NCBI RefSeq assembly: GCF_019649055.1
Contig: NW_026570347.1
Coordinates: 306,731 to 370,730, forward strand
Direction: 5' to 3'
Source of the DNA: Paramacrobiotus metropolitanus
Taxonomy: Eukaryota > Tardigrada > Eutardigrada > Parachela > Macrobiotidae
Length of the DNA stretch: 64,000 nt
Every line of letters starts with the position of its first letter. The stretch's first letter is position 1. The position numbers and the translations under genes were made by a program. A model generated the notes under the pieces. The model was not told the DNA's origin, searched no databases, and saw nothing but the letters and a program-made list of their open reading frames with translations. This document shows, one piece after another, positions 31,357-39,983 of the stretch.

Positions 31357-31529
31357 GGTCAAGACTAGACTGAAACACACAACTCGTTTATCACTTGGCA
31401 ACAGCGTTGGTTTATGGTACCTGGTGCCTGGTACTTTACCTGGCACCATGTACCACAGTTCACCCTCAGACATTTGTTTTACAACTTGCGTGCGCTCAAC
31501 ATTTACTTCTTTTGAGTTCAGTTCTGACA
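31357..31529. promoter_or_regulatory. Divergent promoter with GGTAC palindrome cluster
   Basis: Lies between the exonuclease-like ATG (minus) and the tandem-PC4 ATG (plus). Bases 31411-31455 contain TGGTACCTGGTGCC, TGGTACTTTACC and GGCACCATGTACCA, the same word set found at the inner end of both terminal inverted repeats, upstream of the outer gene blocks. A shared regulatory site is inferred. Confidence 0.55.
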
Positions 31530-32273
31530 AAAATGGAACCATCTCTAAAACGCCGCCGTTCAGAACCGAAGCCTAAAATGCCACTAGTCAACAAGACTAA
31601 GTGCAGTGTCGAGAAGACTCATCCTCGTTTAGCCTTCACAGAGAATGGTCGTCCTGTGTATCGTCTGGGCAACGAGAAATTTGTGCATGTCGATTATTAG
31701 TGGGAAGAAACTCGAGTTTTTATTGGTGAATGGAAGGAAGGACCGCCTGGGAAATGGAAGCAGACTTGGGCGAAAACGATTAGCCTTAACAAGAGAGGAT
31801 TCATGCGCTTGGTATCGTTACTGCTGACGGGAAAAGCCGATCCAGATCATCTCAATGGAAATTTACCTCCGTTATTCTTACTGGACCGAGGGGTGTACTT
31901 CAGCTGGAGCCGTCTTAACGTTGCCAGCCTTCGCCGTTATCAGCAGTCTCAGGAAGGTGATTTGATGCCCACGAGAAACGGGATCTCATTGAGTGAGAAG
32001 TGTTATGAAGAGTTAAAAGAACTAATACGGGATTTCACTCTCTTCAAACATATTGTCAGTGTGGACGAAATCGTTGAGGATGCGGATGCTGACAAGAAAG
32101 GTCTTTGTCATGAGAAGTTGTGCGACGCTATTGTTGATGCTATGGTGAAACTCGTTCATGAACGATGCCCTGATTTCCGGGACGTGTTAACGGATACGGA
32201 ATGGAAAGATGCTGTTCACGTCTGTTGGATGCTCGTTTTGTGCATGGCATTTTGTTTGGTTTTGATGAACTGA
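31530..32273 (+). pseudogene. Protein with two PC4-like domains (element 2), one nonsense codon
   Basis: One frame with a single TAG at 31698-31700. The amino-terminus is basic (SLKRRRSEPKPK). Domain 1 runs YRLGNEKFVHVDY, WEETRVFIGEW, WKQTWAKTISLNKRG. Domain 2 runs RGVYFSWSRLNVASLRRYQQ, DLMPTRNGISLSEKCYEEL. Each shows the PC4 order of beta-strands, an R-x-Y/W strand, then P/T-K/R-x-I-S-L and a helix. PC4 proteins bind single-stranded DNA. The last part is helical and acidic; near 32215 a switch to another frame (GILFGFDELSFKQAL) would extend it to about 32344, suggesting a further frameshift. The element 1 counterpart (19227-19865) shows only one such domain. Confidence 0.55.
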
Positions 32274-32489
32274 GCTTTAAGCAAGCTTTAAGTTTGGGTG
32301 TGGCAAAGTATTTGGATACACATGAAAATCAAATCCGCATGCAGGTAAACTGCTCTCTGAACCAAGTGTAACTTAGGATTTCTGTAATGCATCTTATGGT
32401 TGTCACTACAGTATAACACGGCTTTGTTTCTATTTATTGCTATGAACAGATCATTTTTGCATGGTTTATTTCATTAATCGTTGACATAT

Positions 32490-32978
32490 TTAACGGAGGA
32501 AACAACCGTCAACTACTGTTGTATTGATATCAAAAAAAGAATTTACATACTGACACACCATCTTGTCGTTGCTTATTCGATTATCGGTAAATAAATGTAT
32601 AATATTAGTGAAAGATTCGCCGCTAGCGCGTCTCAAAACAAAAAATAAGCAATATTGACCTCACACGGTACTATATTCGGATTGAAATTGTTCGCCTTGA
32701 CAAACAATAGTATTATTCTGGGCAAGCATACAGAAGTGCTGAGAATATGATTCCAACGCTTTACCATACGAATCAAACACTTCCAAGATTCCCACTTGGG
32801 TTTGAAGCAAAGCAATCCAGTGTGCGCCATTTTGGTCAGCGGGGTCTGTGTTAACTACACATGCTCCAGGGTACGGGGCTAAACATGGCGGCACTTGGTC
32901 ACTAGCAAACACACCGTGAAACAGCTGGCTGGTAACAGGATTTCCCTGCAGACAGTGGTGAATCTGCTCCGTGTTCAT
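32490..32978 (-). pseudogene. Adenain-like cysteine protease (element 2), one nonsense codon
   Basis: This is the virion maturation protease. The frame opens with the ATG at 32976-32978, overlapping the end of the capsid gene by 4 bases. It shows GAHWIALLQTQVGILEVFDSYG, that is the catalytic His region and the acidic residue region of adenain. After an in-frame TGA (about 32661-32663), directly before GQYCLFFVLRR, lies the catalytic Cys region and the typical carboxy-terminal ISNDKMVCQYV. Total length of 162 codons fits Polinton proteases. The stop falls where the family has a Cys or other residue before GQYC. No protease was recognised in element 1. Confidence 0.75.
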
Positions 32979-34312
32979 GTTGAAAAATCCGCAATTAATT
33001 GGCGATGTTGATTAATTTCGATGATGCTGTCGTAAATCAGCATGCATACCATCATGATTGTTGTCGTCAATGGTTTAGCAAAGGAAACTGATACACTTAG
33101 ATTTCCTTGCTTTATCAAAGTCAATGGTCCACGGCCAGTATGTCCAGGTGTAAGGTCAAAACCAAATACCGTATATCCTTGATTATATTCGGAGCGGTTG
33201 AACGGCAGTCCGCCTTGCAAACTCGGTCGGTATCCCAGAGTATCGAGCAAACCATCGTAGCACTCCAAGGATAAGTTGTGCTCAAAGTCACTTACATAAG
33301 GTTTGCTAGGGAAGCTCTGACCATCGACCTCCACACTAAGTTGTGTAATGTTGAAAGGTTGAAAGTTGAACGGATTCTTCTTGATGGATCCGTGGAAATC
33401 TTCGCTATCGACAAATCCAACGAACACGACTTTGGGTATTTGCCCAATTTGTAGATTGCTGACCACGGTGCTTTGCGTTTTTTGCGGAATATCCGACACG
33501 CGCATAACTATCCGCTCAACATGATATTTGACGGTTTTCTTTAATAATTCACCAGCAACAGCTGTTAGAAAATCCGATGATGGAATATAGCGTCGGACAG
33601 CCAACCGAGCATTGCAAATGAAGGGCTTAAACGTTTTCGTGGCATCTTTATCCCACACACGCAGGGCAAATTCAGGGCGGCTTACTACTAGCCGGATATT
33701 GACGGGAACACCCGTGCACAGTGGTTTACTTTGATCGATCAAGTCCGAGAACAATCTTCCAGAAAGTTGAACATATTGTCCGGTTTGAAATAAGGCTTTG
33801 CGGCTCTTTTCTCCTTGATTAGACGTTTCGTCATTATGTTTAGCCGGTGTATCCAAATAGAATGCAGCCGAAGTTAACTGGCTACTTTGAGCTTCCTTGC
33901 TGTGCGATAGCAGTGATTCAAAGTATGCTCGGTACGGATAGAACGTGGCGGCATCCGAGATCAGTCGATTGGCTACCGTTACATGGCATGATGAGAAGAG
34001 CGAATGCAAGAAATTGTTGACGGGTGCCACTTCATCATCCGCGGTTACCAATCCCCAGTCACCGGTAGTTTTACGCACTTTAATGCCCACTTCCAACTCC
34101 AATATCATATCTGCCAAACTGAGCAGACCAGCCGTACTAGGTGGAATAAAGAAATTAATATCGCCAGCGGATCCATTGTCGGTCAAAATTGTTGTTGGGT
34201 TTAGTTTTTCGTGTTCGGTACGCCAGCGGTCGGTCAAGGTTGCCGGCAAGGCAAACAGTTGATTTTCCAGCTGCATGGCCGGCTCCGAATGTTCCATCAT
34301 GAGCATTGCCAT
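32975..34312 (-). CDS. Major capsid protein, double jelly-roll type (element 2), intact
   Basis: An uninterrupted 445-residue frame. It has the Polinton capsid layout: INFFIPPSTAGLLSLADMIL near residue 50, a central loop region with FYPYRAYFESLL, and FDLTPGHTGRG near the end, all paralleled in the element 1 capsid (6973-8508). The protein forms hexon-like trimers of the shell. It is directly followed by the protease gene (4-base overlap) and preceded by the minor capsid gene (3 bases apart), so the block is compact and probably one transcript. Intactness contrasts with the broken polymerase and integrase. Confidence 0.85.
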   Translation of the reverse strand: MAMLMMEHSEPAMQLENQLFALPATLTDRWRTEHEKLNPTTILTDNGSAGDINFFIPPSTAGLLSLADMILELEVGIKVRKTTGDWGLVTADDEVAPVNNFLHSLFSSCHVTVANRLISDAATFYPYRAYFESLLSHSKEAQSSQLTSAAFYLDTPAKHNDETSNQGEKSRKALFQTGQYVQLSGRLFSDLIDQSKPLCTGVPVNIRLVVSRPEFALRVWDKDATKTFKPFICNARLAVRRYIPSSDFLTAVAGELLKKTVKYHVERIVMRVSDIPQKTQSTVVSNLQIGQIPKVVFVGFVDSEDFHGSIKKNPFNFQPFNITQLSVEVDGQSFPSKPYVSDFEHNLSLECYDGLLDTLGYRPSLQGGLPFNRSEYNQGYTVFGFDLTPGHTGRGPLTLIKQGNLSVSVSFAKPLTTTIMMVCMLIYDSIIEINQHRQLIADFST

Positions 34313-34315
34313 TGT

Positions 34316-34702
34316 TTAGAAGAAGTCCGGAATGCTGGTTGGCGGAATACGTTTAATGCGATGTACTTTACGTCTAACACGTTGCTTCTTCCGAACGCCT
34401 TCTCCTTCTTGTGAAACTAGGCGTTTTCCAATCGCCGCTCCTGCTTCTTTAATAACCCCGGTTGCCGCATCTTGCAAGTGAGGGGTGGCGGCTTCCAAAG
34501 CAGCTCTAGCATGCGGCGCTGCTCTACGCAGTATCGGTTTTGCAAAGCTGGTAATTTTAACAAATAAAATCTTCAAAATTTGTGGGAATCCGGATCCATT
34601 TTGTAGTGTGCCACGATAGCGAATGAGAGCACTTCCTCCCGTTTGGCTCACGAAAACGTTTTCGTAGCGTCGCGGGTCTGGGACATACGCAACGAGAGGC
34701 AT
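34316..34702 (-). CDS. Minor capsid/core protein (pVI/pX-like position), element 2
   Basis: A 128-residue open frame between penton-like and major capsid genes. Middle part is alanine-rich and helical (RRAAPHARAALEAATPHL, DAATGVIKEAGAAIGKRL), and the end is basic (RKKQRVRRKVHRIKR). In Polintons and adenoviruses the gene before the major capsid encodes a capsid cement or membrane-lytic/core protein; the amphipathic helix plus basic tail fits, but I cannot assign it to one family. No disruptions. Confidence 0.5.
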   Translation of the reverse strand: MPLVAYVPDPRRYENVFVSQTGGSALIRYRGTLQNGSGFPQILKILFVKITSFAKPILRRAAPHARAALEAATPHLQDAATGVIKEAGAAIGKRLVSQEGEGVRKKQRVRRKVHRIKRIPPTSIPDFF

Positions 34703-34815
34703 TTTCAGTATAAGCGTTGTGGCCGAAAATGTTATTTTACTAGTGATTTTCCCGTCTGGAATTTAGCGTCGTCACCCAGGTCATTGGCAATAGCTAAATG
34801 AATAGTTTCGAAATG

Positions 34816-35669
34816 TTAGCGCAATACGGGAACGTAGTGGGGAATGTCGAAACGTGCTTCCACAATTTGGGTGACCTCCCGTCTAATAGGTACAGCGCGC
34901 AAAAACTGCGCGGCAGTATCTCCAATCAGGCTGTAGTCCGCAACATCACTGTACAGAAACAGGCTTTGGTTCCCCCGCATGGTGTTCACCGGTCGTTCCG
35001 ACAAAAAGGTGGTCAGTTTAGGTGGAGGAGCTTTACTGAGGAATGACAAGTACTTGATGCTACTGGTTTTGGTAACAAACGGAAAGGGTCCCAGTGCATT
35101 GGAGTGAGTTTCTGCAGGTGCATCTGGTTTAAATTCCGTTTGTTCAAACCCCAGTATTTTTTGCAAGGTAACGGATCCAGGTGGAAACGTAACTGACACT
35201 CGATCGTTGCCAATAAGCAGTTTCACTCGGTGGTTTGTTGAGGTTAAAAATTGCAAGTTGAAAGCTTTGTTATCCGGCAATGCACTTTGATCCTGATGTA
35301 CAGCGTCATCCACCATGTACGGTCCGATTGTAGGAGCTATGTTATTGACGGTTTGCAGTAAAAGGTCGGCATTCTTATAATTTCCGGAAGGAACCGTCAG
35401 AATTTCTTGGTGCACAACGTAATTGACGCTGTTAATAAAGTCTTCTTCTTTTTTTACCCGAAATTCGCGGACAATATCCAGTTGAATTTTTTGCTCGGTA
35501 GGTAGAGTATAGAAAGAATTTAAGTATTGCAGTTCCACCAGGGCCATTTCCAATTTACCCTTAGGGTAATGGGATGTTTCAGTTTGGTAGTCCAGTTTGA
35601 TGGCGTGTTGGCCGCCTCTGTGGCGACATCACTGGGTAAAGTTATGTAGAAAGGCGCTCCTTCAAACAT
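34816..35669 (-). pseudogene. Penton-like minor capsid protein (element 2), one frameshift
   Basis: Starts MFEGAPFYITLPSDVATEA, the usual FY-(V/I)-TLPS opening of Polinton penton proteins, followed by TKLKHPITLR. Near 35550 the frame changes; the rest (MALVELQYLNSFYTL, then IAPTIGPYMVDDAV and LGFEQTEF) runs to the stop at 34816. A one-base indel in a run of Ts/As explains the break. Vertex capsid protein by family knowledge. Element 1 homologue: 5449-6310. Its 5' end overlaps the integrase 3' end by about 27 bases. Confidence 0.75.
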
Positions 35670-36692
35670 GATAGTGGTTCCCAAGAATCGTGCTCGGGTC
35701 CGTAACCTAACCAACGGACTAATGCTTTCTTTCCGCGCCGCTTAACAATAAAATCAATTGCGTGTTCTTTATGCTGTGGATTCGAGACTGGTGACAGTTC
35801 ATGCTCATAAAACGTTCCTTTAATAACTTCGTCTTGGTAATCCTTCAAACGATAGACCGAAATGCTATGCGGGATGACTTGATGGATGTAGAAGATTTCT
35901 TCTTTGAAACGGTAGGTATACCTTTTTTCCACCTTTGTTTTGTGCACTGCAATCCGCACGGCATCACCGACTTTGTACCGTGGCTTCTGGACGTTTTTGT
36001 GCTTGTACAAAGCCTTGTACACTGCCAACGAGTTGTCTTGCCGTACATCAATGGGTCGCATACCATGAGCACGGTGTTTGGAATGGTTGTATGAGTACAC
36101 CAGGTCCTGCAATTTGTCAATATAACGCGTTGATAAGCGGGACCGAAACAATCAAAACATCCGCATTTTGATGGTTCGAATAACGCGCTCCGCCATGGAA
36201 CACTTGATGTCTTCGTTCTCGGAAGTGAAGAACTGAATTTGTTTGTCTTTCAAGTACTTGGCCACCGTTCTATTCAACATCTCTGTACCTTTATCATATT
36301 GCAGTTTTTCCGGCTCTCCCAAATCATTGAACGCTTTGGTTAGCGCTTCCTTGGTATCAGCACCCGTTTTGGTTTTCAGAGGTTGAATACTGAGTTTCTT
36401 GGAGAAAATCAATAACAAATAGCAAATATTTGTATCCATCGTTTTCCTTCGAATACTTGGCTAGATCGCCCAGATCCGCTTGATACTGTTGGCGGAGGTT
36501 AGTTGTTACGATGCGGTTGCGCGGGAAGCGTTTGCGTGATTCCTTGTTGACAGTGTAGGCATCGATCTCCTGCACGATCGCCTGTGCTTTCCATCTATTG
36601 GCCCTGGTCTTTAAACTTCTTTGGAATCTGTCGACGCCCCCAAAAGCGCCGGGATCGCGAGGGTTCGGATCCTTTTTCATCAGTTTCTCCAT
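35642..36692 (-). pseudogene. Retroviral-type integrase with chromodomain (element 2), frame-disrupted
   Basis: The integrase inserts the element into host DNA. The amino-terminal part (GGVDRFQRSLKTR, KRFPRNRI) leads into the core: first Asp in QYQADLGDL, second Asp in LQYDKGTEM, Glu in AERVIRTIK, so all three DDE residues are present. Then KPRYKVGDAVRI (SH3-like carboxy-terminal domain) and a chromodomain (DFIVKRRGKKALVRWLGYG, then DSWEP) that can target insertion through histone marks. One frame change lies near 36400 inside the core, and one TGA at 36152-36154 after KMRMF. So both lesions are minor, but the protein cannot be made as one frame. Confidence 0.8.
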
Positions 36693-36778
36693 TATTGCAA
36701 CAACTGGATACGCAACTGATCTTAAATATCCGACACAGTCGCAAAACAGTAGGAAGAAAACTGGACATTTTGGTAAGG

Positions 36779-37438
36779 TTATCCACTGGATCCTATGTCG
36801 ACCACTACCGCTTTGAACAGTTCGGGAACGTAGTTTCCGACCGGTATCTTCGTTGGCGCTTTCCGTTTTCCTTTTTCTAATGGATAATGGATCAAGGGTA
36901 CACGGCGTTGTTTACGGGTATTTGGATGATCGTCCGCGGCTTTGCGCTTTCGTCCTTTTGCTGGGAGTGTTGGTGGAAACAAGGCGACACGACCATGTTT
37001 TATAGGACCATCCCGATCGTCTTCCAGATGCCTTTTTTGCCCTTTGGTTGGCAACGTCGATGGAAATAATTGTGGGCGCGGTTGCTTTGGCACTTGTTCT
37101 ATTTCATCTTCGTCAGTTCTTTTGTGTTTGCGAAACTTTTCCAGCTCTTGTTGTACTCCTAATGGTGCCGGTTGTAATACGGTTTCATCCGAGAATTGCA
37201 CAGGGTTTTCGTCAGGTAAGACTTTTTGTTTCAATGCTAAGAAACGCTCCAGAATGCTTGTTAGCAGGTCGGCTTTCTCATACCCGTTCATATCGGTTCG
37301 TCTTAAGGTTTTGGCAACAAGTTCATCCAAAGAAACAACAGCTCTGGCTTCCGGAGGTTCTTTGTTAACTTGTATTTTCTCATGCAGGCGCTCTTCCATA
37401 ATGCGTCTAGGAACAATATAGTACTCATCCATTCCCAA
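36779..37438 (-). CDS. Unrecognised 219-residue basic protein in the structural block
   Basis: Open frame starting MGMDEYYIVPRRIMEERLH. A helical amino-terminal half (YEKADLLTSILERFLALKQK) is followed by three copies of a repeat built on LFPSTLPTKGQKRHLEDDRD / LFPPTLPAKGRKRKAADDHP / LIHYPLEKGKRKAPTK. Polintons often have a gene with a similar MDxxYLVP-like start between ATPase and integrase; function unknown, probably a core or scaffolding protein. It overlaps the 3' end of the 37425-37751 gene by 14 bases. The internal repeats of about 33 residues are distinctive. Confidence 0.55.
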   Translation of the reverse strand: MGMDEYYIVPRRIMEERLHEKIQVNKEPPEARAVVSLDELVAKTLRRTDMNGYEKADLLTSILERFLALKQKVLPDENPVQFSDETVLQPAPLGVQQELEKFRKHKRTDEDEIEQVPKQPRPQLFPSTLPTKGQKRHLEDDRDGPIKHGRVALFPPTLPAKGRKRKAADDHPNTRKQRRVPLIHYPLEKGKRKAPTKIPVGNYVPELFKAVVVDIGSSG

Positions 37439-37751
37439 TCAACGATATTAGGACCCCAGCAATAACCGGTAAGATAGCCCCTATAAATCCTCCTTGTTGT
37501 AAGATTATTCGTTTTTGTTTGAGAGGATAGCGTCGCAATGCAATGAGCTTTAATGCTTTGCGATGGCGTTTACATTTATCAATTTGCGATGGTGTCAATG
37601 CGACAGTATTTTTTACAATGTTGACGGCGATTTCTTCCAAAGCTTTCATCTGCGGTTTACTCATGTAACTCATCAGAACGCGTCGTTGTCGCGGTTTTAA
37701 ATTCTGTAGGGTAATGATAAAGGGTGCTAATGATTTTACGCGTTCCGACAT
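37425..37751 (-). CDS. Small helical Polinton structural protein with glycine-rich hydrophobic tail
   Basis: I take the start as MSERVKSLAPFIITLQNL, giving about 108 residues and a 16-base overlap with the ATPase end. Features: LKPRQRRVLMSYMSK, KCKRHRKALKLIALRRYPLK, KRIILQQGG, then FIGAILPVIAGVLISLIG, a hydrophobic carboxy-terminus. This pattern (basic helices, then QxGGF and a hydrophobic segment) recurs in Polintons and adomavirus-like elements as a presumed virion protein. A possible relic of its homologue in element 1 is at 694-900. Confidence 0.6.
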   Translation of the reverse strand: MSERVKSLAPFIITLQNLKPRQRRVLMSYMSKPQMKALEEIAVNIVKNTVALTPSQIDKCKRHRKALKLIALRRYPLKQKRIILQQGGFIGAILPVIAGVLISLIGNG

Positions 37752-38422
37752 TTTGGCAGTTGTGACGAATTTCGATCCAAATAAATTCTCATGTGCTCGT
37801 TTGGAAAGATATGGGAGCGGATACGTAAGTATTCTGGGCACGTTGGTCGCAAGTCCAAAATTAAGGGTTGGTACGGTCGTGCCGTGACCTTATTATAAGC
37901 ACTAACCAGTTGCTTCAGTCCGGTCTGTCTGGCCAATAATGCTATTTGATTCACATCTATCACGTTTTTGAAAAGGACTAGATACTTTAGATTGAGGGTA
38001 ATGTCCCGCATGACCTTGCCTTGCTTAAATAGATTTTGTAGAAGCACGATAACCGAAACGTTTTTGTGATGGATTCCGCGGATGAAAAGATTGGCACACC
38101 GCACGTCTTTGCAGAGATCTGTCGCCAAATCGTCAATAACAACTAATGTCGGCACCTTTCCATCTAGTGACTCGAAATAGGCAAAGAATTCGTCCACTCC
38201 TTTAATAAATTCTATAAAAGGGTTTGCAAACAGTAGCTTTTCGAATCCGCTCTGTCAAGCGTCGTAACAATAAATAATTTTTGTTGGTGGTTTATCAATC
38301 ATGCGGTCTCGTTGCTAAATTAAAGAGAAAACAAACTCTGATTTACCCGACATGGTCGGTCCACAAACACACATCCCAAAGGGCGCACTGAGGCGCGGAT
38401 ATTCTTTGACAGTACTATACAT
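37736..38422 (-). pseudogene. FtsK/HerA-type packaging ATPase (element 2), two nonsense codons
   Basis: Begins MYSTVKEYPRLSAPFGM and reaches an intact Walker A, CGPTMSGKS. In-frame TAG (shortly after, LI-stop-QRD) and TGA (CYDA-stop-QSG) interrupt the next about 35 codons. The rest is open: VPTLVVIDDLA (Walker B), VSVIVLLQNLF, LNLKYLVLFKN, and a conserved tail LILDLRP. Same order as in element 1, but with the P-loop preserved. Needed for genome packaging. It is the first gene of the right-hand minus-strand block. Confidence 0.8.
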
Positions 38423-38648
38423 TTTTGAAAATGATGTTTTCAGTGTCGTTCTGCGTGCTTAAATGGCGTCTTCATCAAAATAAGTAAGCTGATGTTGAAA
38501 TTAGGAGCTATCCACGGCTCCGCACATAGTTTTCTCGATTGGTAATCCTTGCTTCCGCCAGTGACACCCTTACTGTTCATGCTCATGTCTGCACAAAAAC
38601 AATAACGAGTCTATTTAAGCACTGCAAACACAACACAAAGTGCATAAC
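38423..38648. promoter_or_regulatory. Divergent region between ATPase and small membrane protein
   Basis: Noncoding; presumed promoter for the long minus-strand structural block. No clear motif; the GGTAC cluster is not present here but in the TIR. Confidence 0.3.
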
Positions 38649-38834
38649 ATGGCTGGTTTACAGCATATGCTTCCGGACGCCGTTGGCGTCCAGAAGAAAT
38701 GCAAAAACGTTTTGTTAGTAATTTTGTACGTGGTATTTTTTATAGTCTTTGCTGCTATAGTTATTACAGAAAGAATAGGCAAAGTCCTACAAAGTGATTC
38801 CTGGAATCAGACAACACGAAATATGACGCTGTAA
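38649..38834 (+). CDS. Small single-pass membrane protein
   Basis: A 61-residue frame with ATG at 38649. It has a short amino-terminal region, then one strong transmembrane segment (NVLLVILYVVFFIVFAAIVI), then a polar tail with two NxT/S sites (WNQT, RNMT). No family recognised. It lies at the right end of element 2 on the plus strand, pointing to the terminal repeat. Confidence 0.4.
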   Translation: MAGLQHMLPDAVGVQKKCKNVLLVILYVVFFIVFAAIVITERIGKVLQSDSWNQTTRNMTL

Positions 38835-39647
38835 CTCACATCCTGCGTTCCGTTTCTTCAAAAAGGTGAGGCAGCAAAGGTAAACGAGATGCCCCGACAA
38901 AGAACGTAACTCATAGTCCTTTGTTCAGACCGCAGATCCCGGAATACCATGTGGAGGGTACCCGATGTCCGCAATAACGACCATTCCGTATTTCGGGAGC
39001 TCTTCGACACGAAAAAGGGTGGATCTACGGTGCTTAAATACTTGCAAACAGTGGGACGCACTGCTGGCCTTTGATAGCAATGACACCCTGCGCGCTTTGG
39101 AATTCAAACTTTACAGAGCTTGGTTTTCACACATTAAAACGTTTTGTTGGCAGAAACTGGAATTGTGGTGTTTGTCATTTTTCTTTCGTTACGTGTGCCG
39201 TTTTTTATATTGTAGCTTATTTTCGTTACAAAACATTTTGATGTTAAATGGAGTTGTCTTTGACAACACGTATCACTTAAGGCTGGTAAATCAAAACCAA
39301 ATAAAGCTTTAAGAAAATCAATTATATATCCACACAAACAGAATGAAATCTGACGCTACACCGAACTGCTGTGTGAAACGAAAGTAAACCAAATCTAATA
39401 TTTACCCATTTCCACTTACCAGTTATCGTCGGAGCTTGATCCGCTGCCAATCCTGGTTAATCCGCAAAATACAAAGGCATCATTTCACATTCGGTATTCA
39501 AATGAGTAATAGTTGTAATGGCCTAATTAAGATCGTATAGTAAACAAGAATTGAAAACACTATTCGTCCGCAACATTCAGGGTGAATGCAGACATGTGTG
39601 TCATTACAAACTAGATTTTCATAAACGAATGCACATCTGTGAATATG
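38835..39647. other. Noncoding right flank inside element 2
   Basis: No supported gene. Short open frames on both strands (38965-39312 plus, 39134-39337 minus) lack any recognised signal. Confidence 0.4.
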
Positions 39648-39977
39648 CGACTGGTACTTGGTACCAGGTACGCGTTGCCATGGCAACGGTACCTGTACCA
39701 GGTACATGGTCCAGGTACGGTTACCATCGTAGATGGCACATTCAACCAAACCGAACCTTGTTGTGCAGTCAATATACAAATCAATTTTAAAAATTATTTC
39801 CAGTTAGGCATATATGCGTGCAAATGCATATGCACAGGAGTCGCGTGTGCGCATGTGTGCAATTTCAAATGCACGTATACATGTGCGCATATGGGTAAAT
39901 GCACATATACACTTGCGCATCCGTGCAAATGCAAATGCACATGCGCAAAGTTAGTATGAGTTAAACAAACGTACTAC
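39648..39977 (-). repeat. Right terminal inverted repeat of element 2
   Basis: Inverted copy of 25643-25965, including the GGTAC-rich inner cluster (39655-39730) and the GCATATGCGCACATG-type outer part. The outermost bases CAAACGTACTAC mirror the left AATAGTACGTTTG with one indel. Confidence 0.9.
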
Positions 39978-39983
39978 CGGATG
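39978..39983. repeat. Target-site duplication, right copy (CGGATG)
   Basis: Matches 25637-25642 exactly. Confidence 0.8.

Larger units (their letters stand above)
25643..39977. mobile_element. Polinton/Maverick (adintovirus-like) element 2, full length
   Basis: 14,335 bases bounded by inverted repeats of about 325 bases and a 6-bp target duplication. It encodes the diagnostic set: protein-primed polymerase B, retroviral-type integrase with chromodomain, adenain-like protease, packaging ATPase, double jelly-roll major capsid and penton-like protein. Extra genes are a TBP-like protein, an exonuclease-like protein and a tandem-PC4 protein. Gene order is polymerase at the left reading inward, structural block at the right reading inward. 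It lies within an intron of the xanthine dehydrogenase-like gene, 20 bases upstream of the splice acceptor (minus sense). Several genes carry stops or frameshifts, so the copy is no longer autonomous. Confidence 0.92.

Noticed and set aside
9175-38422. Possible stop-codon reassignment, since many genes have single in-frame stops
   Set aside because: TAA, TAG and TGA are all affected at non-equivalent residues, and intact genes end normally with these codons. Ordinary nonsense decay explains it.
39551-39959. Plus-strand frames with many Cys and His, looking like zinc fingers
   Set aside because: By-product of the TGCATATGTGC repeats in the right terminal inverted repeat.
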